A DNA stretch of 43,761 nucleotides, taken from an uncultured Bacteroidia bacterium. GTDB lineage: Bacteria; Bacteroidota; Bacteroidia; Bacteroidales; F082. Positions 35,152-41,950 of this stretch are shown in pieces; position 1 is the stretch's first letter, and each line of letters begins with the position of its first letter. Under the pieces are notes generated by a model, which did no database searches, had not been told where the DNA came from, and saw only the letters and a list, made by a program, of their open reading frames with translations. The stretch spans positions 1 to 43,761 of the forward strand of contig CACZZO010000010.1 of NCBI GenBank assembly GCA_902785755.1, read 5' to 3'. Made by a program: the position numbers and the translations under genes.

Positions 35152-35265
35152 TCTTTTTAGTCATTTTATCCAAAAATACCAAAATTTTTTATTATGTTTT
35201 ATCCAAAAATACCGAAATGTTTTTGCTCGATTTCTCCAAAAATACGCAAATCCTATTATTTTCTT
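35134..35265. repeat. Direct repeats with exact 33-bp period upstream of ATPase copy 3
   Basis: TATCCAAAAATACC starts at 35167 and 35200; TCTCCAAAAATACG at 35233; a degenerate unit sharing TACGCAAAT lies at 35134. All starts are 33 bp apart. On the minus strand each good copy contains TATTTTTG, the -7 motif. The units are unrelated in sequence to the array at 18632 but share its period. The degenerate unit overlaps the promoter spacer. Confidence 0.9.
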
Positions 35266-35296
35266 CTTCCCCCTCTCCTATTTCCCCGCTTTTCCG

Positions 35297-35304
35297 TACC
35301 TTTG
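35297..35304 (+). promoter_or_regulatory. -7 box of uvrA
   Basis: TACCTTTG, an exact TAnnTTTG match, lies 22 bases before the TTG start. The longer open frame from 35194 starts upstream of it and is therefore not used. Confidence 0.6.
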
Positions 35305-35325
35305 CAAATTCAATTTTTCCGAACC

Positions 35326-38133
35326 TTGAAAGAGCAAACAACTTCCTATATCACCATCCGCAATGCGAAGGTCAACAACCTGAAAAGCATCAGTTTGCAG
35401 ATTCCGAAGAACAAGCTGGTGGTCATCACTGGCCTGTCGGGATCGGGCAAGTCGTCGCTGGCCTTCGATACGCTCTACGCCGAGGGACAACGCCGCTATG
35501 TGGAGAGCCTGAGCTCCTACGCACGGCAGTTCATGGGCCGCCTCAACAAGCCCGACGTAGAGAGTATCACCGGCCTCTCGCCCGCCATCGCCATCGAACA
35601 GAAGGTGAACTCGCATAACCCGCGCTCCACCGTGGGCACCAGCACCGAGATCTACGAGTTCCTGAAACTCCTTTACGCCCGTATCGGCAAGACTTACTCT
35701 CCCGCCTCGGGCAAGCTGGTCAAAAAGCACCAGGTGATGGATGTGGTGAACTATATCCTCGGCCTCGCAACGAGCACCACAGCCTATATCGTCGCGCCAC
35801 TCATCCTGCCCGAAGGCCGCAGCCTCGACGAGCACCTCAACATCCTCATGCAGCAGGGCTTTTACCGTATATTATATAATGGCGAGATTATCAAAATCGA
35901 GGATTTCCTCGACCAGAAGAAAAAGGTCAGCGAGAAGAAGGTGAAGCTGCTCATCGACCGCATCAAGGTCAATGAGAGCATGGAAGATGCTGTGGGACGT
36001 ATCTCCGACTCGGTGCAGACCGCTTTCTATGAGGGCAAGGAGACCTGTCAGGTCATCAGCGAACTGAACGGCGAACGGCAAGAGGCCGATTTCTCATCAC
36101 GTTTCGAGGCCGACGGCATCACCTTCGAGCCGCCTACGGCCAATATGTTTGCCTTCAACAACCCTTATGGCGCCTGCCCGACCTGTCAGGGCTTCGGCAG
36201 CGTCATCGGAATCGACCCCGACCTGGTTGTGCCCAACAAAAGCCTGTCGATCTACGAGAACGCCATTGCCTGCTGGCGCGGCGAGAAGATGAGCGAGTGG
36301 AAAGACGCCCTTATCCGCGTGGCCGACAAGGTGGGCATCCCCATCTTCAAGCCATTCTACGAACTCACCGACGAACAGGTGAGCCTCCTCTGGACCGGCA
36401 ACCAGTATTTTGAAGGCATCGTGGACTTCTTCAACTATGTTGAGACACAGTCGTATAAGATACAATACCGCGTGATGCTGTCGCGCTATCGTGGCAAGAC
36501 GGTCTGCCCCGAATGTCACGGCACGCGCCTGCGCCGACAAGCGCAATATGTGAAGGTGGGTGGCAAGAGCATCACCGACCTCGTGCTGATGCCCTTGGAC
36601 GAACTGAAGGCCTTTTTCGATCACCTCAAACTCGACGAGACCGACAGCAAAATCGCTTCTCGCCTGCTGGTGGAAATCAACAACCGCCTTGACTTCATCA
36701 TCGAGGTGGGTTTGGGTTACCTGACCCTGAACCGTCTCTCCAACACGCTCTCTGGCGGCGAATCGCAGCGCATCAACCTTGCGACATCGTTGGGCAGCAG
36801 CTTGGTCGGCTCCACCTACATTTTGGATGAGCCCAGCATCGGCCTACATTCCCGCGACACCGAGCAGCTCATCAAGGTGCTGAAACGCCTGCGCGACATC
36901 GGCAACACCGTCATCGTGGTGGAACACGACGAGGAGATCATCCGCAGCGCGGACTACATCATCGACATCGGGCCGATGGCGGGTGTGTTTGGCGGCGAAG
37001 TCGTGTTCGAGGGCGAAATCAAGGACCTCATTAACTGCGAGAAGAGCCTCACCACACAATACCTCACGGGCAAGATGAGCATCCCCGTGCCCACCCGCCG
37101 ACGCAAGAGCGCCAACGCCATCGTCATCAAGGGTGCGACGCAGAACAACCTCAAGAACCTCACCGTACGCTTCCCGCTCAACATGATGACCGTCATCACG
37201 GGAGTGAGCGGCTCGGGCAAATCGACCTTGGTGAAGGATGTGCTCTACCCCGCCATGAAACGGCAGCTGGGCGAGAACGCCGAGAAATGCGGTAGCTATG
37301 GCGCTTTGGAAGGCGACCTGCGCCTCATCCAAGCCGTCGAGTTCATCGACCAGAACCCCATCGGAAAGTCATCACGCTCAAACCCAGCGACTTACCTCAA
37401 GGCCTACGACGAGATAAGAACGCTGTACTCAGAGCAGAAATTGGCCAAGCTGCGCGGCATCAAGCCCGCATTCTTCTCGTTTAACGTGCCGGGTGGTCGC
37501 TGCGAGGAATGTGAGGGCGAGGGCGTGCAAAAGATCGAGATGCAATTCATGGCCGATGTCTACCTGCCTTGCGAGGCCTGCCACGGCACGCGCTTCAAGG
37601 AAGAGGTTTTGGAGATCAAATACGACGGCAAGCACATCTCCGACATCCTCAACATGAGCATCGAGGAGGCCATCGACTTCTTCGAGCACTCGTCGGAGCG
37701 ACAGACTCCCATCGTTGGTCGCATCATCAACCGCTTGAAGCCCTTGCAGGAAGTCGGTTTGGGTTATCTGAAGCTCGGGCAGTCGTCGAGTTCGCTCTCG
37801 GGCGGCGAGGCGCAGCGCGTGAAGCTGGCCTATTTCCTCATCAAGGGACAGGTGGAGAAGCCCACGCTCTTCATCTTCGACGAGCCGACCACGGGCTTGC
37901 ATTTCCACGATGTGAACAAGCTGCTGGAGTCGTTCAACGCCTTGATTGTCAACGGCCACAGCGTCATCATTATCGAGCACAACATGGATGTCATCAAGTC
38001 GGCGGATTGGGTCATCGACCTTGGGCCCGAGAGCGGCAACAAGGGCGGTGAAATCGTCTTTGAAGGCACGCCCGAGGACTTGGTGAAGTGCAAGGCATCA
38101 TATACGGGGAAAGCGTTGAAAAGCAAGTTGTAA
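35326..38133 (+). CDS. uvrA: Excinuclease ABC subunit A
   Basis: A 935-residue nucleotide excision repair ATPase. There are two ABC modules: Walker A motifs GLSGSGKSSLAFD and GVSGSGKSTLVKD, signatures LSGGESQRINLA and LSGGEAQRVKLA. Zinc-finger cysteines appear as CPTCQGFG, CPECHGTRL, CEECEGEGV and CEACHGTRF. It scans DNA for bulky lesions and loads UvrB. The start is a TTG at 35326 (MKEQTTSYITIRNAK), chosen because the -7 box is just upstream and the usual family length is about 940. It is GC-rich compared with the island to its left and marks the return to core genome. Confidence 0.96.
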   Translation: MKEQTTSYITIRNAKVNNLKSISLQIPKNKLVVITGLSGSGKSSLAFDTLYAEGQRRYVESLSSYARQFMGRLNKPDVESITGLSPAIAIEQKVNSHNPRSTVGTSTEIYEFLKLLYARIGKTYSPASGKLVKKHQVMDVVNYILGLATSTTAYIVAPLILPEGRSLDEHLNILMQQGFYRILYNGEIIKIEDFLDQKKKVSEKKVKLLIDRIKVNESMEDAVGRISDSVQTAFYEGKETCQVISELNGERQEADFSSRFEADGITFEPPTANMFAFNNPYGACPTCQGFGSVIGIDPDLVVPNKSLSIYENAIACWRGEKMSEWKDALIRVADKVGIPIFKPFYELTDEQVSLLWTGNQYFEGIVDFFNYVETQSYKIQYRVMLSRYRGKTVCPECHGTRLRRQAQYVKVGGKSITDLVLMPLDELKAFFDHLKLDETDSKIASRLLVEINNRLDFIIEVGLGYLTLNRLSNTLSGGESQRINLATSLGSSLVGSTYILDEPSIGLHSRDTEQLIKVLKRLRDIGNTVIVVEHDEEIIRSADYIIDIGPMAGVFGGEVVFEGEIKDLINCEKSLTTQYLTGKMSIPVPTRRRKSANAIVIKGATQNNLKNLTVRFPLNMMTVITGVSGSGKSTLVKDVLYPAMKRQLGENAEKCGSYGALEGDLRLIQAVEFIDQNPIGKSSRSNPATYLKAYDEIRTLYSEQKLAKLRGIKPAFFSFNVPGGRCEECEGEGVQKIEMQFMADVYLPCEACHGTRFKEEVLEIKYDGKHISDILNMSIEEAIDFFEHSSERQTPIVGRIINRLKPLQEVGLGYLKLGQSSSSLSGGEAQRVKLAYFLIKGQVEKPTLFIFDEPTTGLHFHDVNKLLESFNALIVNGHSVIIIEHNMDVIKSADWVIDLGPESGNKGGEIVFEGTPEDLVKCKASYTGKALKSKL

Positions 38134-38134
38134 T

Positions 38135-38258
38135 TATGTAACAAAACCTACAAAACTTTCAAAACCATTGTTTAGCGTGCGGCGGCAACACAACCGTGTG
38201 CCGCCGGAAAGCCACCAGTTGGCAGGCTTCCCCCGATCAAGAAATAAGTTTTGTTATG
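38135..38258. repeat. Palindromic element, copy 1
   Basis: Begins TATGTAACAAAACC and ends TAAGTTTTGTTAT, giving imperfect terminal inverted repeats. Inside is a strong hairpin, CGGCGGC...GCCGCCG with ACAC/GTGT, and a second pairing around GCCACCAGTTGGCAGGC. It starts 2 bases after the uvrA stop. A second copy lies at 40562-40704, sharing GCGGCGGCAACACAACCGTG exactly. No coding frame is convincing. It may be a MITE-like or RNA-forming element and may end uvrA transcription. Confidence 0.85.
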
Positions 38259-38307
38259 TTTTGGTGACTGTGAGTAATTCTTATGAGTTTTTACAGTTGT
38301 GTGATTG
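38259..38307. repeat. Degenerate copy of the prdX 3' end
   Basis: Contains TAATTCTTATGAGTTTTTAC and GTGTGATTG, aligning with the last 45-50 bases of prdX and with the copy at 41871-41919. The match is imperfect and the reading frame is not kept. Confidence 0.5.
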
Positions 38308-38331
38308 TGGATAACACAACTTGTTAGAAAA

Positions 38332-38856
38332 CTATTCCAAATACTTTTCCCAGTTTTCTTGGGCTTTCTGTTCTTTCTCTTTCTCTCTTGCAGCACGATA
38401 TTCATTGCACACATTATTAACATAGTCCAAATTGTGTTCTTCGAAACTATGTGGGGCTTGCAAACAATATGCTTTGGCTAAATTTGAAGTTACAGGCACA
38501 AACTTAAGTTCTATGGTTCCTATGTTTGGAAATGCATGATATGCTTGTAATGCTCTTTCTGCCAAATACTTTCTGTAATCATCATATGTGAAACCAGGGT
38601 TTTCTTCTCTTAGTTCACTAAAAGACTTACGATAAAAGTTTTGAATAACAAGTTCTTCCAGTGTAATATTTTGGATGTATTTAATATCTACAGTCGGCGT
38701 AAATGATGTTTCAACGGCAATTTCATCAGGATGTTCTTTTTGACGCCATTCTTCGATTTCTGCTTCATTCATAATAGGTGATTGCTTGGGGTTATTGTTA
38801 CATCCAGCCAATCCTAAAACGCAAATCACTACAATAAAGAAAAATAGCTTTTTCAT
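38332..38856 (-). CDS. Putative lipoprotein of unknown function
   Basis: A 174-residue protein starting MKKLFFFIVVICVLGLAGCN. The lipobox LAGC indicates lipid attachment at Cys18 and an envelope location. The mature part is hydrophilic and helical (FSELREENPGFTYDDYRKYL) and ends in a charged helix (REKEKEQKAQENWEKYLE). I recognise no domain. The longer frame from 38922 would bury the signal peptide, so the start at 38856 is used. It lies among small accessory genes read leftwards. Confidence 0.7.
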   Translation of the reverse strand: MKKLFFFIVVICVLGLAGCNNNPKQSPIMNEAEIEEWRQKEHPDEIAVETSFTPTVDIKYIQNITLEELVIQNFYRKSFSELREENPGFTYDDYRKYLAERALQAYHAFPNIGTIELKFVPVTSNLAKAYCLQAPHSFEEHNLDYVNNVCNEYRAAREKEKEQKAQENWEKYLE

Positions 38857-38943
38857 AGTTCTAAGTGTTTGTTCTTCCTTATGCAAACTCATACAAAAAA
38901 TGGTGACATCCAATGATTCCAATTAATCACGTACATTTAATTT

Positions 38944-39240
38944 CTATACTTTATAGATTGCTTTAATATCATCTGTATTTATGGTGTATTCGCTTGATTC
39001 GTAAGGGTTTTGTCTATCCACAAATGCAAGAACTTTTATTCTTGTGTTGTTTATATCAATTCCATTAGCAATATTTGAAACAAGCAAAACCTCCTCATTT
39101 TCAGACAGAAGTATCTTCACAATAAACAATTCTTCAAATGGAGTTCCATCTTGAATGAGAGGTGTTTTTAATTCTGCTCCTAAACAATGTCCTCTGACAT
39201 TACATTCTAAATAGAGATATTCTAAACTAATTTGTTCCAT
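38944..39240 (-). CDS. Small hypothetical protein
   Basis: A 98-residue protein (MEQISLEYLYLECNVRGHCL) with no signal peptide or membrane segment and alternating strand-like pieces (VLLVSNIANGIDINN, IKVLAFVDRQNPYE). I do not recognise it. A TTG one codon upstream (39243) is possible. It is AT-rich and lies between the lipoprotein and the toxin-antitoxin pair, on the same strand. Confidence 0.5.
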   Translation of the reverse strand: MEQISLEYLYLECNVRGHCLGAELKTPLIQDGTPFEELFIVKILLSENEEVLLVSNIANGIDINNTRIKVLAFVDRQNPYESSEYTINTDDIKAIYKV

Positions 39241-39303
39241 CAATTATTCCTTTTAAAATCCGCTGTAAAAATACACAAATTATTTCATTCTGATGAATTA
39301 TTA

Positions 39304-39612
39304 TCAATATGTTATCAAAGCTGAAGGCAAAATCTTATCAACAATTACACAGTTTTCTTCGATGTGAAAAATCACCGTCAGTTTCTTGTTGCCTACCACA
39401 TAAGTCTTGGCTTCTGGATGATACCGTTTCGGCAATTCATACTTGCTTTCGGGCAACATTGGAGCAAGATAAGACAAAGTTTCCACTTCCTCTCGCAATC
39501 TTTGCAAATACCGCAAAGCGAATGGCATGGAAGCCAGTTTGCTGAGATACAAGCCTAAATCATCGAAATAAGCCTCAACATCATCACAATAAATGACCTC
39601 AAGCTTTTTCAT
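39304..39612 (-). CDS. ParE/RelE-like toxin of a type II toxin-antitoxin pair
   Basis: A 102-residue protein with the small alpha/beta layout of the ParE/RelE superfamily: LGLYLSKLASMPFALRYLQR as the helical pair, then strands KTYVVGNKKLTVIFHIEENC ending in VDKILP. The catalytic residues of mRNA-cleaving RelE are not clearly present, so a gyrase-type (ParE) or inactive role is possible. It overlaps the upstream small gene by 14 bases, the usual toxin-antitoxin coupling. Confidence 0.65.
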   Translation of the reverse strand: MKKLEVIYCDDVEAYFDDLGLYLSKLASMPFALRYLQRLREEVETLSYLAPMLPESKYELPKRYHPEAKTYVVGNKKLTVIFHIEENCVIVDKILPSALITY

Positions 39613-39805
39613 AATGGCGCATCATGGCTTCGGTCACTTTACCCCAAAACTCATCTCCAGAGATGTACTTTCGAGGCTTGCCTTCTGCCCTTTCCTGCAA
39701 ATCACGTTCAATAATAGCCTCCCAACGCACACGCTCCTCTGGAGTCAAGTCATCCTGAAGAGTAGCGATGTCGGTTCCTTCCAATGTGTCAATAAAAGTA
39801 GTCAT
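39599..39805 (-). CDS. Antitoxin partner of the ParE/RelE-like toxin
   Basis: A 68-residue acidic protein (MTTFIDTLEGTDIATLQDDL, ending EFWGKVTEAMMRHYEKA). It is helical and charged, as expected for an antitoxin, but I recognise no specific DNA-binding fold. The ATG at 39805 is preferred to the GTG at 39814. A perfect -7 box lies 23 bases upstream, so it is the first gene of the pair and overlaps the toxin. Confidence 0.65.
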   Translation of the reverse strand: MTTFIDTLEGTDIATLQDDLTPEERVRWEAIIERDLQERAEGKPRKYISGDEFWGKVTEAMMRHYEKA

Positions 39806-39827
39806 CGTTTTCACATTAATTGATTCG

Positions 39828-39835
39828 CAAAATTA
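39828..39835 (-). promoter_or_regulatory. -7 box of the toxin-antitoxin pair
   Basis: TAATTTTG on the minus strand, exact TAnnTTTG, just downstream of the 20-codon frame at 39845-39907. Confidence 0.6.
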
Positions 39836-39844
39836 CAACTTTTT

Positions 39845-39907
39845 TCATTCTTCACCACTACCTATAAGGATTTTTGTTTCTCCCAGTGCAATCTGTTTGG
39901 CGTTCAT
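39845..39907 (-). CDS. 20-codon conserved small frame (copy A)
   Basis: ATG to TGA, 63 bases, encoding MNAKQIALGETKILIGSGEE. An equally long frame at 43660-43722 reads LNAKQTAQGEGELILDGGEE, with a TTG at the start. Conservation at protein level with equal length suggests coding. It follows the vapC remnant; a perfect palindrome GGTTACA-AT-TTGTAACC overlaps the spacer between them. It may be a small protein or the surviving end of a larger one. Confidence 0.35.
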   Translation of the reverse strand: MNAKQIALGETKILIGSGEE

Positions 39908-39962
39908 GGTTTGTGTTCAACTGGTTACAATTTGTAACCGTTTACTTCAATAATCAGTCTGC

Positions 39963-40180
39963 CTATCGTCTCAAAAACTCCGCAGGATCAACTACATCAA
40001 TGGCAGACAAGATGGAAACTTGCGCAACGAGTAATAGATATTGGTGTAGGAAAGCGCACACAAACTAACCTTGTACTCGCCTTGTTCGGCACCATCAATC
40101 AAAGCGGCATCTGCATTGGCACCCTCACGGTTCAACAGAAGGTCAATGATGACATTTGTATCAACAAGATAATGCTTCAT
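39963..40180 (-). pseudogene. vapC: VapC-type PIN toxin with internal frame-shifting deletion
   Basis: The 5' part (40180 to about 40020) encodes a PIN-domain start, MKHYLVDTNVIIDLLLNREG, through LSYTNIYYSLRK, and contains the first metal-binding Asp. The frame then goes off into a short tail and a stop at 39992. In another frame the sequence continues as VSILSAIDVVDPAEFLRR to a TAG at 39963, a typical VapC C-terminus. About 60 codons are missing, including the remaining active-site acids. The start overlaps the upstream antitoxin as ATGA. The toxin should be inactive. Confidence 0.7.
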
Positions 40181-40422
40181 GCTTCGTAACGGTTTGCCAG
40201 TTCTTCCTTATAGTCAAAATCTTTTGGGGCCGTTGCGATGCCGCGAAGTCTTTGCGAGAGCGGTTGCTTTCTCACAACGGATGCCTTTTGTCTAGCGGCA
40301 AATTCAATCAATATCATGTCCATCTGCCGCTGTATCCATTGCTCAAGAGCCTTTTCGTCCTCAGATGCCGGCCGAATGGTCTCAATTACCGTATCGTTTA
40401 CCAAGAGGTTATAAGTACACAT
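40177..40422 (-). CDS. Antitoxin partner of the broken VapC
   Basis: An 81-residue protein (MCTYNLLVNDTVIETIRPAS) with a charged helical middle (EQWIQRQMDMILIEFAARQK) and a C-terminal toxin-binding-like tail (APKDFDYKEELANRYEA). Position and the 4-base ATGA overlap with vapC identify it as the antitoxin. The start at 40422 is preferred over 40458, which lies upstream of the -7 box. It appears intact although its toxin is deleted, so it may survive as a regulator or is on the way out. Confidence 0.7.
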   Translation of the reverse strand: MCTYNLLVNDTVIETIRPASEDEKALEQWIQRQMDMILIEFAARQKASVVRKQPLSQRLRGIATAPKDFDYKEELANRYEA

Positions 40423-40445
40423 TGTTTTATGTTTAATTTCGATGG

Positions 40446-40476
40446 CAAAATTACACAATTTCTGTCACCTTGCAAC
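40446..40476 (-). promoter_or_regulatory. Promoter of the vapC-type pair
   Basis: GTTG (40476-40473), 19 bases, TAATTTTG (40453-40446) on the minus strand; close to the consensus pair. Confidence 0.6.
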
Positions 40477-40485
40477 TATTTTCTC

Positions 40486-40493
40486 TAATTTTG
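40486..40493 (+). promoter_or_regulatory. Possible -7 box reading toward prdX
   Basis: TAATTTTG on the plus strand. If used, the palindromic element at 40562-40704 would lie in a leader of about 220 bases before prdX. Confidence 0.35.
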
Positions 40494-40561
40494 CACTTGA
40501 AATGCGAAGCATTGACTAACGTCGAATCTTCGATTTCAACAGAGTTAAATACGAACACTAG

Positions 40562-40704
40562 TATGTCACAAAACCGACAAAACTTTCAAAACTTTTGTTT
40601 AACGTGCGGCGGCAACACAACCGTGTGCCATCGAAAAGCCGCCGGTTGGCAGGCTTTCCACAACCAAGAGAAAAAGCTTTGTCGGGTTTTGCAAGTTTTG
40701 TGAT
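40562..40704. repeat. Palindromic element, copy 2
   Basis: Begins TATGTCACAAAACCGACAAA and ends AAGTTTTGTGATA; the complement of the end (TATCACAAAACTTGCAAAAC) matches the beginning as terminal inverted repeats. The GCGGCGGCAACACAACCGTG core is shared with copy 1, and the inner GCCGCCGGTTGGCAGGC pairing is stronger than in copy 1. It lies 14 bases before the prdX ATG. Confidence 0.88.
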
Positions 40705-40718
40705 AAAAAACAAGAACA

Positions 40719-41243
40719 ATGAAACCATCAGAGATAAACCAACCCTTGAGTGAGCGGCAGCAGAAAGTAGTGGATACCCTGCTCGGCCTCGGCATCGACT
40801 TCGACATCAAGTTCCACCCGCCGTTGGGTTCCATTGAGGAGTCGTTGGCCTACTGGGGCAAGTTCGAGGCCACACACTGCAAGAACCTGTTTTTCAGGAA
40901 CCACAAGGGCAACAAGCACTACCTCGTCATCTTCGAGTGCATGCACCAGATGGACATCCACGACCTCGAGCAACGCCTGCACCAGGGCAAGCTCACCTTC
41001 GCCTCGGAGGCCCGCATGGAGAAATACCTCGGCCTGAAGCCCGGCAGCGTCTCCCCCTTCGGCCTCATCAATGACGAGAACCACGAGGTACACCTCTTCA
41101 TCGACAAAAACCTGTTGAACGCCCCTCGCTTAAGCTTTCATCCCAATGACAACACGGGGACAATCATCATTAGTCAAGAGGACTTTATTAAGTTCTTGGA
41201 GGCTATGGGGAATTCGTATGAGTTTGTGGAGTTGTATGATTGA
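40719..41243 (+). CDS. Prolyl-tRNA editing deacylase-like protein (YbaK/ProX family)
   Basis: A 174-residue free-standing editing domain. It begins with a helical stretch (SERQQKVVDTLLGLGIDFDI), then the family pattern HCKNLFFRNHKGNKHYLVIF with the conserved lysine, and KLTFASEARMEKYLGLKPGS followed by VSPFGLINDENHEVHLFID, the substrate-pocket loop. It should clear mischarged tRNA(Pro) in the cytosol. The last 53 bases are copied twice further right (41871-41919 and 42115-42167). It is GC-rich, unlike its surroundings. Confidence 0.88.
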   Translation: MKPSEINQPLSERQQKVVDTLLGLGIDFDIKFHPPLGSIEESLAYWGKFEATHCKNLFFRNHKGNKHYLVIFECMHQMDIHDLEQRLHQGKLTFASEARMEKYLGLKPGSVSPFGLINDENHEVHLFIDKNLLNAPRLSFHPNDNTGTIIISQEDFIKFLEAMGNSYEFVELYD

Positions 41244-41274
41244 AACTTCGGTTCGATTGGAACCAGTTATTTGC

Positions 41275-41282
41275 TAATTTTG
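41275..41282 (+). promoter_or_regulatory. -7 box of the PBECR-like gene
   Basis: TAATTTTG, exact TAnnTTTG, 21 bases before the ATG at 41303. Confidence 0.55.
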
Positions 41283-41302
41283 CAATCCTAAATGCAGAAG
41301 TT

Positions 41303-41710
41303 ATGGATAAAAGAACCGAGTTGAGGAAAGCCCTTTCCGCACTTAACAAAATGGTAAAAACACAAACAGATGTCGATGATGCCTTTTTCTGTGCCCTCGG
41401 TCCTGTCTGCCTCAAATACGGCAGTCCCGGCATTCCGCCCTCTTTCAAGAAAGGCTTTGGAGTTTCGCACATTATTGCCAAACGCGATTACGAACACACC
41501 TCCGACCCGATAGCATTTCCTGAAACCTGCTTGGAAGTGGCTCGCAAACTGATGGATGTCATCGTTTACGGAACAATAACGAAGACCATACCAGCGAAGC
41601 AATGCGTTCACCTGCAAAAAGATGGTTTTGAGGCCGTTATCTCGCAGAATTGGCACGGTGACAAGGTAAACTGGCTATTGACAGGATGGAAACAAATAAA
41701 AAACGGGTGA
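41303..41710 (+). CDS. Putative PBECR-type (barnase/EndoU/colicin E5/RelE-like) nuclease
   Basis: A 135-residue protein. The C-terminal part has the pattern FGVSHIIAKRDYEHTSDPIA ... VIVYGTI ... GFEAVISQNWHGDKVNWLLTG, which resembles the PBECR nuclease families: an H-I-I helix, a G-x-I turn and a final strand WLLTGWK. These are usually toxin domains at the ends of phage or polymorphic-toxin proteins, but here the domain stands alone with no visible antitoxin. The start at 41303 fits the -7 box. The stop codon lies inside the hairpin of the convergent small RNA gene. The family call is from pattern only. Confidence 0.5.
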   Translation: MDKRTELRKALSALNKMVKTQTDVDDAFFCALGPVCLKYGSPGIPPSFKKGFGVSHIIAKRDYEHTSDPIAFPETCLEVARKLMDVIVYGTITKTIPAKQCVHLQKDGFEAVISQNWHGDKVNWLLTGWKQIKNG

Positions 41711-41721
41711 TTTCTCACCCG
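41695..41721 (-). terminator. Intrinsic terminator of the small RNA
   Basis: CGGGTGA (41704-41710) pairs with TCACCCG (41715-41721), loop of four. On the minus strand six Ts follow the hairpin. It could also stall transcription from the convergent PBECR-like gene. Confidence 0.85.
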
Positions 41722-41812
41722 TAATTCGTCTCGGTGAACCAAGGCAGGTTAGTACTGCGTTTGGCCTACGCATCATGCGGTTATGTTTAGTCGCCGCAAG
41801 ATGGGAGCAAAA
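41700..41812 (-). ncRNA. Structured small RNA, possibly 6S-like (Bacteroidales-1 type)
   Basis: On the minus strand an exact -7 box (41826-41819) is followed by about 113 non-coding bases ending in a strong terminator. Two internal hairpins can be drawn: GCGG...CCGC, and CCAAACGCAG...CTGCCTTGG with loop TACTAAC. The sequence looks highly conserved to me among Bacteroidales (for example ACTAAACATAACCGCATGAT), and the architecture would suit the Bacteroidales-1 RNA, thought to be a 6S RNA. That identity is recall-based; the transcription unit itself is well supported. Confidence 0.6.
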
Positions 41813-41818
41813 CCGATG

Positions 41819-41826
41819 CAAAAATA
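41819..41826 (-). promoter_or_regulatory. -7 box of the small RNA
   Basis: TATTTTTG on the minus strand. Just upstream is a perfect 14-bp palindrome, ATTATTTGAATAAT (41830-41843), near where a -33 box or operator would lie. Confidence 0.6.
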
Positions 41827-41870
41827 CATATTATTTGAATAATTGATGCGATAATGCGATTTTTTTATTA

Positions 41871-41919
41871 TTTTGAGGTGATGGGGAATTCTTATGAGTT
41901 TATTGAACTATATGATTGA
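41871..41919 (+). repeat. Partial copy of the prdX 3' end (copy II)
   Basis: GATGGGGAATTCTTATGAGT onwards reproduces the prdX ending and still encodes MGNSYEFIELYD and stop. Several changes are silent or conservative. Confidence 0.85.
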
Positions 41920-41950
41920 AAATGAGCAAAAACCAAAACGAATTTGGTTA

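Noticed and set aside
26490..35300. Prophage or conjugative element
   Set aside because: No integrase, capsid, terminase, relaxase or type IV secretion gene is present; only accessory and remnant genes.
35194..35325. Longer N-terminus for UvrA
   Set aside because: The extra codons cover the repeat array and the -7 box and encode a non-conserved hydrophobic stretch.
41731..41811. tRNA gene
   Set aside because: A GGTTAGTA-like word suggested a D-loop, but no acceptor stem, anticodon arm or T-loop can be folded; a small RNA with its own terminator fits better.
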